From JASFTV01 sp050050615 (GTDB lineage: Bacteria; Desulfobacterota; DSM-4660; Desulfatiglandales; HGW-15), in contig JASFTV010000259.1 in NCBI GenBank assembly GCA_050050615.1, positions 1-5,399 of the forward strand: a stretch of 5,399 nucleotides of DNA. The letters are read 5' to 3'. Positions 1 to 5,297 of this stretch are shown here, piece after piece. The notes under the pieces were generated by a model that had not been told where the DNA came from, made no database searches, and was given only the letters and a program-made list of their open reading frames with translations. The stretch's first letter is position 1, and each line of letters starts with the position of its first letter. A program made the position numbers and the translations under genes.

Positions 1-64
1 CTGGTCAAATTGCCTCATAGCAGAGAGACAATTGACGGGCTCGTGCTATCGCGCCAGGGCGGGC

Positions 65-93
65 TTGACATAAATCCGCCCTCGGCGGATAAA
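65..93 (+). promoter_or_regulatory. Promoter-like TTGACA with a dyad filling the spacer
   Basis: A perfect -35 consensus TTGACA (65-70) is followed after 17 bases by GATAAA (88-93), a 4/6 match to the -10 box. A perfect 7-bp inverted repeat, ATCCGCC (74-80) and GGCGGAT (84-90) with a 3-base loop, fills the spacer and touches the -10, so it could be an operator. No convincing gene follows: the ORF at 111-230 has no ribosome binding site and runs into the palindromic repeat. It may therefore be chance or part of a repeated element. Positions 1-64 show nothing I can recognise. Confidence 0.25.
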
Positions 94-146
94 TGTTAAG
101 ATCTTTGCCTATGAAGACGGCTAGTAGAGACTTCTCCTTATTGACA

Positions 147-305
147 TGTCATTTCGACCCCTTCGAGTGCCTCACAGCCTGCCGTGCCTCTGGCCCTGAG
201 TTCATCGAAGGGAGCCTGCCGAAGGGGTAAACTCCGGGAGAAATCTTGGTAACCTATTGGCATTGTAAGATTTCTCCCCCCGTTTGCACGTGGGTCGAAA
301 TGACA
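147..305. repeat. Nested palindromic intergenic repeat (REP/MITE-like)
   Basis: The outer ends are a perfect 14-bp inverted repeat: TGTCATTTCGACCC (147-160) and GGGTCGAAATGACA (292-305). Inside lies a perfect 12-bp inverted repeat, GGGAGAAATCTT (236-247) and AAGATTTCTCCC (267-278). A third set pairs CCCCTTCG (158-165) with CGAAGGGG (220-227), or CCCTTCGA (159-166) with TCGAAGGG (205-212). AGCCTGCCG occurs twice (175-183 and 213-221). The flanks carry TATTGACA (139-146) and TATTGCCA (307-314), a 7/8 match that might be a decayed target duplication. Termini of the type GTCATTTCGA with AGAAATCT arms are common in dispersed non-coding repeats of many bacterial genomes. No transposase is encoded, so this would be a non-autonomous element. 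The 12-base terminus recurs at 5228-5239. Confidence 0.6.
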
Positions 306-339
306 GTATTGCCACAGTACTTAGGAAACGCTCTACTAG

Positions 340-380
340 AAAAAACGCGAGGGCTTTATTCCTCTGGGTTTTCTCCCTCG
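340..380 (-). terminator. Probable intrinsic terminator of the CoA-transferase/GNAT gene
   Basis: On the minus strand CGAGGG (380-375) pairs with CCCTCG (353-348). Two bases later comes a run of six T (345-340). The 5' arm lies in the last codons of the gene and the stop codon is in the 21-base loop. The stem is short and the loop large, so strength is uncertain, but the position just past the stop and the clean T-run fit a terminator. Confidence 0.45.
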
Positions 381-2227
381 AAGTAACGCCAGACCCTCAA
401 AATGCCGTCTTCCAGGATATCCCCAATATAAGATCCTCTTTTTGAAAAAGTTTTCAACATGGGCAGATTATCTTCAAAAAGATACCCGCACGCCCCCTTA
501 AATCCCATCCGTTTTGCGTAATTCTCCAAGTTTTCTTGAAGAGTACTCCCCAGACCTTGGCCTTGATAGTCCTCATGGACGGTGTAGGCGACTTCCACAA
601 TTCCCGGAACCTTTTTCTCAGTGTCGTATCGACCCACCCCGATAATCCGCTCAAGCCCAATCTCTCCTAAGGTGGCTACGAGGGCCATCCGGTCACGGTA
701 GTCCACATTGACCATGGTCTGAGCGGTGGCATGGGGCATGCTTCTCACTGGGCGAAAGTACCTCAGGTAAACCGTCTCATCCGAATGGCTATAGAAGAAA
801 TCCTGAAGCAGTGGCTCGTCTGTAGGCTTAATAGGCCGTATCGTGACCTCGGTGCCGTCCGAAAGGGTTGCCGTTGACTCCTCCTCCTCAGGATAAGCAT
901 GGTTCTCTGTGTGAATCAAAATCTGGTCAGGATAGACATAAGATCGCCTTTTCGCTTCTTCGAGCAACCCTTTTCGGAAACGCGGATGGGCAATGTTAAT
1001 GAGAGACATTGCCCTTTCCCGAATGGATTTGCCATGGAGGTAGGCAATGCCGTATTCCGTGACCACATATTGCACATCACCCCGGGTAGCCACCACACCT
1101 GCCCCTTCTTGCAGATGCGCTCTGATGCGGGATTGTTTTCCACCTTTGGTGGTGGAGGGCAGAGCCATGATCGATTTTCCCCTTCGTGACATAGCAGCGC
1201 CCCGAATAAAGTCCAACCTGCCTCCAACACCGCTGTAGAAGTGGAATCCTTTCGACTCCGAGCAAACCTGGCCGCTCAAGTCCACTTCAAGGCCACTCCC
1301 GATCGAGACCATGTGATCGTTTTGAGCGATGACCATCGGACTATAGACATATTCTGCTGGATAGAAAGCGAACATCGGATTATCACGAACATAATCATAA
1401 AGACGCCGGGTACCGATGCAGAAACTACAGACCACCTTGCCCGGATGCAGCGTCTTATACTCTCCCGTAATAATGCCCGCCTCGATGAGATCAATAAAAG
1501 CGTCGGAGATCACCTCGGTGTGAACGCCCAGGTCCTTTTTGTCTTTCATGTGCTTTAAAACAGCATAGGGAATGTGGCCGTAGCCCACGTGTATGGTATC
1601 GCCGTCATTGATCAATTTGGCCACATTCCGCGCAATGTTCTTTCCCACCTCATCCGGTTCCGGATACTGAAATTCCATGAGCGGATCATCGTGTGCTACC
1701 ACGTGATCAATCTTGTATACGGGGATGACGGTATCCCCATGGGTGCGGGGCATATTGCGATTGACCTGAGCTATGACCACGTTTGCTGACTCTAAGGCCG
1801 CCTTCACGATATCCACGGAGATGCCGAGGCTTACGAATCCGTGGGAGTCAGGAAGGGAAGTTTGAATAAGGGCTACGTCAATGGGAACAATGCCGCGTCG
1901 AAAAAGGTCGGGAATCTCAGAGATGAAAACCGGTGTGTAATCAGCGCGGGCCTCATTCAAGGCATCCCGGGTATTTGGCCCAACAAAAAAGGCATTGTGC
2001 CTAAATCGGATGTCAAACCGCTTCTCGGTATACGGTGCATTGCCCAGCGTGACAAAGTGAAGGATCTGAACGTCATGAAGTTTGTTGGCCCGATCGATAA
2101 GACCCTGCACGAGGTATTGAGGTTCAGCGCAAGCCGTCCCCAAAAAGACCTTGGCTCCCCGCTTGACCGCCTTGAGCGCTCCCTCAAGGGTGGTTTTTCG
2201 TTTTTCATAAATCGCTTCCCAACCCAT
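356..2227 (-). CDS. Acetyl-CoA hydrolase/CoA-transferase family protein fused to a C-terminal GNAT acetyltransferase domain
   Basis: A 623-residue cytoplasmic protein. Residues about 1-435 match the acetyl-CoA hydrolase/4-hydroxybutyrate CoA-transferase family, which moves CoA between acyl groups (or to water) through a glutamyl-CoA thioester. The likely catalytic Glu is E238 in HTEVISDA; the glycine-rich GVGGRLDF (333-340) and VTEYGIAYLHGKSIRERA (389-406) are family signatures. After an acidic linker (about 445-455), residues about 458-618 form a GNAT domain with the acetyl-CoA-binding motif YQGQGLG (554-560) and E545 in VEVAY, placed like the conserved Glu of Pat-type lysine acetyltransferases. 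Substrates cannot be read from sequence. The start is ATG 2227 because AAAGGAGGTGA (2248-2238) lies 10 bases upstream; an in-frame ATG at 2326 falls inside the terminator stem and has no ribosome binding site. The gene is preceded by its own promoter and an aromatic-type attenuator. Fusions of this kind occur in deltaproteobacteria and are usually uncharacterised. Confidence 0.9.
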   Translation of the reverse strand: MGWEAIYEKRKTTLEGALKAVKRGAKVFLGTACAEPQYLVQGLIDRANKLHDVQILHFVTLGNAPYTEKRFDIRFRHNAFFVGPNTRDALNEARADYTPVFISEIPDLFRRGIVPIDVALIQTSLPDSHGFVSLGISVDIVKAALESANVVIAQVNRNMPRTHGDTVIPVYKIDHVVAHDDPLMEFQYPEPDEVGKNIARNVAKLINDGDTIHVGYGHIPYAVLKHMKDKKDLGVHTEVISDAFIDLIEAGIITGEYKTLHPGKVVCSFCIGTRRLYDYVRDNPMFAFYPAEYVYSPMVIAQNDHMVSIGSGLEVDLSGQVCSESKGFHFYSGVGGRLDFIRGAAMSRRGKSIMALPSTTKGGKQSRIRAHLQEGAGVVATRGDVQYVVTEYGIAYLHGKSIRERAMSLINIAHPRFRKGLLEEAKRRSYVYPDQILIHTENHAYPEEEESTATLSDGTEVTIRPIKPTDEPLLQDFFYSHSDETVYLRYFRPVRSMPHATAQTMVNVDYRDRMALVATLGEIGLERIIGVGRYDTEKKVPGIVEVAYTVHEDYQGQGLGSTLQENLENYAKRMGFKGACGYLFEDNLPMLKTFSKRGSYIGDILEDGILRVWRYFEGENPEE

Positions 2228-2307
2228 GGCGATCTTTTCACCTCCTTTGAAATGAAAATGAATCATTGCTAAGGCTTGGTGCCATGCCAACACTTTTGAA
2301 GGATGCC

Positions 2308-2350
2308 AAAAAATTAAAAGGGCCATGAGCTATACTCTAGCCCATGGCCC
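2308..2350 (-). terminator. Strong intrinsic terminator in the leader (attenuator 3:4 hairpin)
   Basis: Read on the minus strand, GGGCCATGGGCTA (2350-2338) pairs with TAGCTCATGGCCC (2332-2320): 12 of 13 positions pair, with one C-A mismatch and a 5-base loop. TTTTAATTTTTT (2319-2308) follows directly. This is a textbook rho-independent terminator, but it lies 80 bases upstream of the CoA-transferase start codon and 27 bases past the leader-peptide stop, so it would cut transcription before the structural gene. The nearest gene upstream ends at 2836, about 490 bases away, with a promoter in between. It is therefore best explained as a conditional leader terminator. Confidence 0.85.
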
Positions 2351-2438
2351 CGAATCCGGTCGATACAAGGATGGCGTCAACCACCCCCGCCGGCGCGCGG
2401 CCACGGGGCGCTATAAAAATAAAAAAAGCCCCCGTTGG
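2308..2438 (-). promoter_or_regulatory. Ribosome-mediated aromatic amino acid attenuator
   Basis: Four RNA segments can be drawn on the minus strand. Segment 1, CCAACGGGG (2438-2430), pairs with segment 2, CCCCGTGG (2408-2401), as 8 bp with one bulged A; the Phe/Tyr codons lie in the loop. Segment 2, CCCGTGGCC (2407-2399), pairs instead with segment 3, GGCCATGGG (2349-2341), as 9 bp with one G-U. Segment 3 is the 5' arm of the terminator (3:4), so 2:3 is an antiterminator. A ribosome stalled at Phe27/Phe28 (2427-2422) would mask segment 1 (2429-2438) and leave segment 2 free, allowing readthrough. With charged tRNA-Phe/Tyr the ribosome passes, 1:2 and 3:4 form, and transcription ends. The Trp codon is inside segment 2, so stalling there should not antiterminate; sensing is predicted to be Phe/Tyr. 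The pairings are read from sequence; function is inferred. Confidence 0.7.
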
Positions 2439-2505
2439 CGGAAACCTGCGCACCACTGACACGTGTCATATCTAATCCAACCCGGCTGTACCGACTGTTT
2501 CTCAT
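2377..2505 (-). CDS. Leader peptide with a Phe/Tyr codon run (transcription attenuator)
   Basis: A 42-residue ORF with a strong ribosome binding site, AAGGAG (2518-2513), 7 bases before ATG 2505. It begins MRNSRYSRVG and carries FFYFYSAPW at residues 27-35: two Phe, Tyr, Phe, Tyr (codons 2427-2413) and a Trp (2403-2401). It ends with four Gly and TGA. Six aromatic residues in nine codons, a promoter about 26 bases upstream of the start, and a terminator just downstream are the hallmarks of a leader peptide like those of pheA, pheST and trp operons, whose job is to be translated and not to make a product. The aromatic codons sit between the two arms of a possible pause hairpin. It is too short for most gene callers. 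An alternative is a coincidental ORF, but the combination of five independent elements makes that unlikely. Confidence 0.75.
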   Translation of the reverse strand: MRNSRYSRVGLDMTRVSGAQVSANGGFFYFYSAPWPRAGGGG

Positions 2506-2530
2506 GAAATCGCTCCTTAAAACGCCTTGC

Positions 2531-2560
2531 AATTTACCTTTTGATCCTTGCGTTTGTCAA
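2531..2560 (-). promoter_or_regulatory. Sigma70-like promoter of the leader/CoA-transferase transcript
   Basis: On the minus strand a perfect TTGACA (2560-2555) is followed after 18 bases by TAAATT (2536-2531), a 4/6 match to the -10 box. Transcription would start near 2524, giving a 5' untranslated stretch of about 19 bases before the leader ATG, with the ribosome binding site inside it. Such a short distance is typical of attenuator operons. Confidence 0.55.
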
Positions 2561-2835
2561 CCTCTTTAACCGCCATGATCCACCATCAAGGCATCATCTC
2601 CGGCGTTGCCTTCCCGCCGAAGGCCTTACGGCCTATGGCTCGATACGCCTCAGCCGGCGCCCCTCGGCACCCCCGCTCTTAACGGGATTTGGCAGGGCTC
2701 AACTTGGCATCTAATGCCTTGCTGGTGATCAGGAATAGTGCATAACCTGCTGATTTTAGTCTTGATAGCATTCTTGTCCAAAAAAGGTTTGCTGGTTTCC
2801 CTGGGTCATAGGCTTTCCTTTTGTGAACAACCTTC
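2561..2835. other. Intergenic spacer with small hairpins and very short ORFs
   Basis: No gene is recognised. On the minus strand a 17-codon ORF (2809-2756, MTQGNQQTFFGQECYQD) has an AAGGA 6 bases upstream; a 30-codon ORF (2771-2679, starts MLSRLKSAGY) continues in frame past one TAA for another 28 codons with coding-like text such as AEAYRAIGRKAFGGKA. Hairpins: GGCAT/ATGCC (2706-2718), AGGCC/GGCCT (2621-2634), and on the minus strand GGTGCC/GGCGCC with a GAGG loop near 2673-2658. AAGGTT (minus, 2834-2829) could pair with AACCTT (2789-2784), followed by T residues, as a weak terminator for the cNMP/PilZ gene. The stretch may be a dispersed repeat or gene remnant. Confidence 0.35.
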
Positions 2836-3525
2836 TTAGCCTCTGGACACTCTCTTGAGATATTCTCTTAATGTTTCATTGTCCCGCTTGCTCATCTCCA
2901 GAAACTTGACGCCCATCCCCGCAGGACGCCTATCAGAGGCTTCCGCACTGCTTCTCGCCCACACCACCTCACAATTGACCTTAAGAGGCTCTGTGACATC
3001 GGGAAGCTGCAGCTTCAGAAAAAACTGCTCGCCTTGCGACAGAGGCTTCTCCGTTCGGATGAAAAGCCCGCCTGAGCTGAGGTTGCTTGAGTACGCTTTA
3101 ATGAAGGCTTGATCATCTTTGTATGTCAGAGACAAGGTCTTTTGAACACGCCTTTCTTGTCGCGTTGAAAAGTCCGTAATCCTGTTGACCATCTTTTCGA
3201 ATTTTCTGGCCATGGACACAATAATGGCTCTGAAATCTGAAGAAAGTTTATTGAATTCCTCATCCAGGAACTCTCGATCGATAACACCCAGGGTGGCCGG
3301 GCCCACGGCCGTTGCTGTGGCTGTTCGCCGAACGTTCCCAACAAAACCGATCTCGCCGAACGTATCACCCGGCTCAAGCCTTTCAATCACGAACCTATTG
3401 CCCGCAATTGTCCTTGATATCTCGACAGTGCCGGAGAGGACGACATAGACCCAGTCCCCTGAGCTTCCCTCTTTAATGATAACCTGACCATCCTCATAAG
3501 TTTCTTCGGATGCTAAGGTAAACAT
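2836..3525 (-). CDS. Cyclic-nucleotide-binding domain protein with C-terminal PilZ domain
   Basis: A 229-residue cytoplasmic protein with no signal peptide. Residues about 5-100 form a CRP-type cNMP-binding beta-barrel; the phosphate-binding cassette is GDTFGEIGFVGNVRRTATA (53-71), with the usual Gly-Glu (57-58) and Arg67. A helical linker (about 90-120) follows, then a PilZ-like domain (about 120-225) with R122xxxR126, NLSSGG (148-153, the D/NxSxxG motif) and GMGVKF (203-208). There is no helix-turn-helix, so it is not a CRP-type DNA-binding regulator. PilZ domains commonly bind cyclic di-GMP; both Arg and the Asn/Ser/Gly are present, so binding is plausible. The start is ATG 3525 because GAGGG lies 7 bases upstream; GTG 3531, six bases earlier, is too close to it. 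It is transcribed divergently from manA with its own promoter. The ligands and partner are unknown. Confidence 0.85.
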   Translation of the reverse strand: MFTLASEETYEDGQVIIKEGSSGDWVYVVLSGTVEISRTIAGNRFVIERLEPGDTFGEIGFVGNVRRTATATAVGPATLGVIDREFLDEEFNKLSSDFRAIIVSMARKFEKMVNRITDFSTRQERRVQKTLSLTYKDDQAFIKAYSSNLSSGGLFIRTEKPLSQGEQFFLKLQLPDVTEPLKVNCEVVWARSSAEASDRRPAGMGVKFLEMSKRDNETLREYLKRVSRG

Positions 3526-3637
3526 AGCCACACCCTCTGTCTAATTTAGAGCCAAAGAAATAGCAGGACTCTGTCTGCTTTTGTACCTCTCTCGTGGAAT
3601 GACCAATGGCGTCAAAAGCCAATATTTGTAACACTTT

Positions 3638-3666
3638 AATATAATTCAATAAGGCCTAATAGTCAA
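3638..3666 (-). promoter_or_regulatory. Sigma70-like promoter for the cNMP/PilZ gene
   Basis: On the minus strand TTGACT (3666-3661, 5/6) and TATATT (3643-3638, 5/6) are separated by exactly 17 bases. Transcription would start near 3631, leaving a leader of about 105 bases before ATG 3525. Confidence 0.6.
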
Positions 3667-3692
3667 TAACTTCGGCATCTCCGGCCCTCTCT

Positions 3693-3729
3693 GCGATACA
3701 ATTCTCTCTCAATATCGCTTTGGTGCGAT
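3693..3729. promoter_or_regulatory. Possible operator-like dyads between divergent genes
   Basis: GCGATA (3693-3698) is inverted as TATCGC (3713-3718), and ATCGC (3714-3718) is inverted again as GCGAT (3725-3729). The three half-sites lie upstream of the cNMP/PilZ promoter and on the manA side. They could be regulator sites, but the arms are short and chance is possible. Confidence 0.2.
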
Positions 3730-3801
3730 CACGTGGGAGACGACCAAACAAAAGGACCTGAGATCAGGGCCAGGCCCACAGGACGGCGTATTGAATGGCC
3801 C

Positions 3802-3831
3802 TTGTCTTATTCCTAGAAATAATGGCATAAT
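3802..3831 (+). promoter_or_regulatory. Candidate manA promoter
   Basis: TTGTCT (3802-3807, 4/6) and CATAAT (3826-3831, 5/6) are 18 bases apart, predicting a start near 3838 and a leader of about 60 bases. A competing reading is TTGAAT (3791-3796) with TAGAAA (3814-3819) at 17 bases. Neither is strong. Confidence 0.35.
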
Positions 3832-3882
3832 TCCTTGAGAAGCGATAAGGTGCTCTTTTTTATTACGAGAAAATAACACAGC

Positions 3883-3899
3883 CAAAGGATACGCCTTTG
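3883..3899 (+). promoter_or_regulatory. Small hairpin covering the manA ribosome binding site
   Basis: CAAAGG (3883-3888) and CCTTTG (3894-3899) form a perfect 6-bp stem with the loop ATACG. The Shine-Dalgarno AAAGGA (3884-3889) is in the 5' arm and the first base of the GTG start is the last base of the 3' arm, so folding would hinder initiation. Together with the GTG start this suggests low or conditional translation. Confidence 0.35.
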
Positions 3900-5116
3900 T
3901 GGATAGATCCGTGAACAGAATCGCTCTTTTGAAAAACCGTATTCAAGAATACGCATGGGGTTCTAAAACATTTATTCCCGAACTTCTAGGAAGCCCGGCC
4001 CCAGCAGAGAATCCCCAAGCGGAGTTATGGATGGGGATTCATCCAAACGGGCCTTCCATGGTTTCTTGGAAAAACGCCTGGATACCGCTCCGAGACCTGA
4101 TCGAAAAAGACCCCGAAAGCGTTCTCGGAAAATCCGTCGCTGGAAAGTTTTCCAATACGCTACCCTTCCTTTTCAAGATCCTGGCTGCAAACCGTCCTTT
4201 GTCCATACAGGCGCATCCCAGCCTGAACCAGGCCCGTGAAGGTTTTGCAAAGGAAAACAGACTCCAAATCCCTTTGACGGCTTCCCATCGGAATTATAAG
4301 GACAACAACCATAAGCCGGAGATCCTTTGCGCTCTGAGCCACTTTTGGGCCTTGAAGGGCTTTCGAAAAGTTGAGGAGATTTTTTTCTTAGTAGACAAAA
4401 TCGGGATTTCAGCCCTTGAATCCCAAATTGCGCCCTTCCGAAAGCGACCAAACAGTGCCGGACTGAAGGCCTTCTTTTCCGCCCTAATGACAATAAAGAG
4501 GGAGCAGCAGAGCGAGCTCATCTCAGCCATTGTGGAAACGATTGGAAGACTTAACGATACGCACCCTGCATATGAATGGATGATCAAACTCCATCAAACA
4601 TTCCCAGGCGATATCGGCGTGCTCGCTCCTGTCTTTTTGAATCTCGTCCGTTTACAACCGGGCGAAGCGATCTACCTTCCTGCAGGAGAACTTCATGGCT
4701 ATCTGGAAGGCGCTGCTATTGAGCTTATGGCCAACTCTGATAATGTCTTAAGAGGCGGCTTGACCCCTAAGCATGTGGATGCCCCGGAACTACTAAGGAC
4801 CCTCAACTTTGAATACGGAGAAGCGAACATCCTCGACCCAGAGTCGCGGCGGGGCGCTGAATGGCTCTATCCCGCTCCGGTGGAAGAATTTGCATTGTCG
4901 CAGATTTCCCTTCATGAGGGCTCAGCTTTCAAAAGCGAGCAAAAACGAAGTGTGGAGATCATGATTTGTGTCGAGGGAAGGGCTCACATCAAGGATGCGG
5001 GCAGTAGAACCACACTTGCCCTTGAACGAGGAACCGCCATCATTATCCCTGCTGTTGTGAAACAATATCAAATTGAAGGGAAGGCTACAATTTACAAGGC
5101 AGCCGTTCCCTTATGA
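3899..5116 (+). CDS. manA: Mannose-6-phosphate isomerase, type I (zinc-dependent)
   Basis: A 405-residue cytoplasmic enzyme that interconverts fructose-6-phosphate and mannose-6-phosphate, the entry to GDP-mannose and surface polysaccharides or the exit for mannose use. Length and order match the type I family: LLKNRIQEYAWGS near the N-terminus (10-22), zinc ligands Q104 and H106 in SIQAHPS, E141 in YKDNNHKPE (133-141), H266 in PAGELHGYL (261-269), and the catalytic Arg R285 in NSDNVLRGGLTPKHVD (279-294). These correspond to Gln97, His99, Glu134, His255 and Arg274 of Escherichia coli ManA. The C-terminal beta domain (about 325-405) is complete. The start is GTG 3899, with AAAGGA ending 9 bases upstream; GTG 3911 (four codons later) is possible but has no clear ribosome binding site. 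It stands alone, divergent from the cNMP/PilZ gene. Confidence 0.95.
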   Translation: MDRSVNRIALLKNRIQEYAWGSKTFIPELLGSPAPAENPQAELWMGIHPNGPSMVSWKNAWIPLRDLIEKDPESVLGKSVAGKFSNTLPFLFKILAANRPLSIQAHPSLNQAREGFAKENRLQIPLTASHRNYKDNNHKPEILCALSHFWALKGFRKVEEIFFLVDKIGISALESQIAPFRKRPNSAGLKAFFSALMTIKREQQSELISAIVETIGRLNDTHPAYEWMIKLHQTFPGDIGVLAPVFLNLVRLQPGEAIYLPAGELHGYLEGAAIELMANSDNVLRGGLTPKHVDAPELLRTLNFEYGEANILDPESRRGAEWLYPAPVEEFALSQISLHEGSAFKSEQKRSVEIMICVEGRAHIKDAGSRTTLALERGTAIIIPAVVKQYQIEGKATIYKAAVPL

Positions 5117-5169
5117 AAATAGAAACCAAAATGAAGGGATTGGCTGTAGAAGAACCTGAAGTTGGGGAT

Positions 5170-5197
5170 GAGAAGCATCTCGGACGCTTCTCCTTTT
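5170..5197 (+). terminator. Weak hairpin after manA, possible terminator
   Basis: GAGAAGC (5170-5176) and GCTTCTC (5186-5192) form a perfect 7-bp stem with a 9-base loop, followed by CTTTTC. The T-run is short and the hairpin lies 54 bases past the manA stop, so termination here is uncertain. It may instead belong to the repeat material that follows. Confidence 0.35.
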
Positions 5198-5227
5198 CAA
5201 ATTGGTAGCTCCGAGCCCACTATTTGA

Positions 5228-5239
5228 TCGAAATGACAG
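5228..5239. repeat. Second copy of the palindromic-repeat terminus
   Basis: TCGAAATGACAG is identical to 295-306, the right end of the nested palindromic repeat. No matching inverted partner is seen nearby, so this would be a truncated or solo end. Confidence 0.35.
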
Positions 5240-5268
5240 CGCCACAACCTGACGCGATAGATTCCGCC

Positions 5269-5297
5269 TTGACAGGGAAGTCGGATTTCCCTGTAGT
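5269..5297. other. 10-bp dyad inside a promoter-like or terminator-like context
   Basis: ACAGGGAAGT (5272-5281) and ATTTCCCTGT (5285-5294) form a 10-bp stem (one G-U) with a 3-base loop. On the plus strand it fills the space between TTGACA (5269-5274) and TGTAGT (5292-5297, 4/6), a 17-base spacing. On the minus strand the hairpin starts 2 bases after the TGA stop of the possible partial ORF (5297-5299) but lacks a T-run. The two readings cannot be separated from this window. Confidence 0.35.

Noticed and set aside
111..230. 39-codon plus-strand ORF after the promoter-like box
   Set aside because: It has no ribosome binding site and most of it is the palindromic repeat read through.
1841..2272. 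143-codon plus-strand ORF inside the CoA-transferase gene
   Set aside because: It is antisense to a clearly conserved coding region, shows no recognisable domain, and has no promoter or ribosome binding site.
2228..2326. N-terminal extension of the CoA-transferase to ATG 2326
   Set aside because: That ATG lies in the terminator stem, lacks a ribosome binding site, and the added 33 residues do not resemble the family; ATG 2227 has AAAGGAGGTGA upstream.
2640..2680. TPP-riboswitch-like start (GGGGGTGCC and GGCTGAGG on the minus strand)
   Set aside because: The rest of the TPP aptamer core (CTGATC, and the region resembling GCGTAGGGAA) is absent, and no thiamine gene follows.
3185..3448. 87-codon plus-strand ORF antisense to the cNMP domain
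   Set aside because: It is a shadow of the conserved minus-strand gene with Ser/Thr/Arg-rich low-complexity text and no homology signal.
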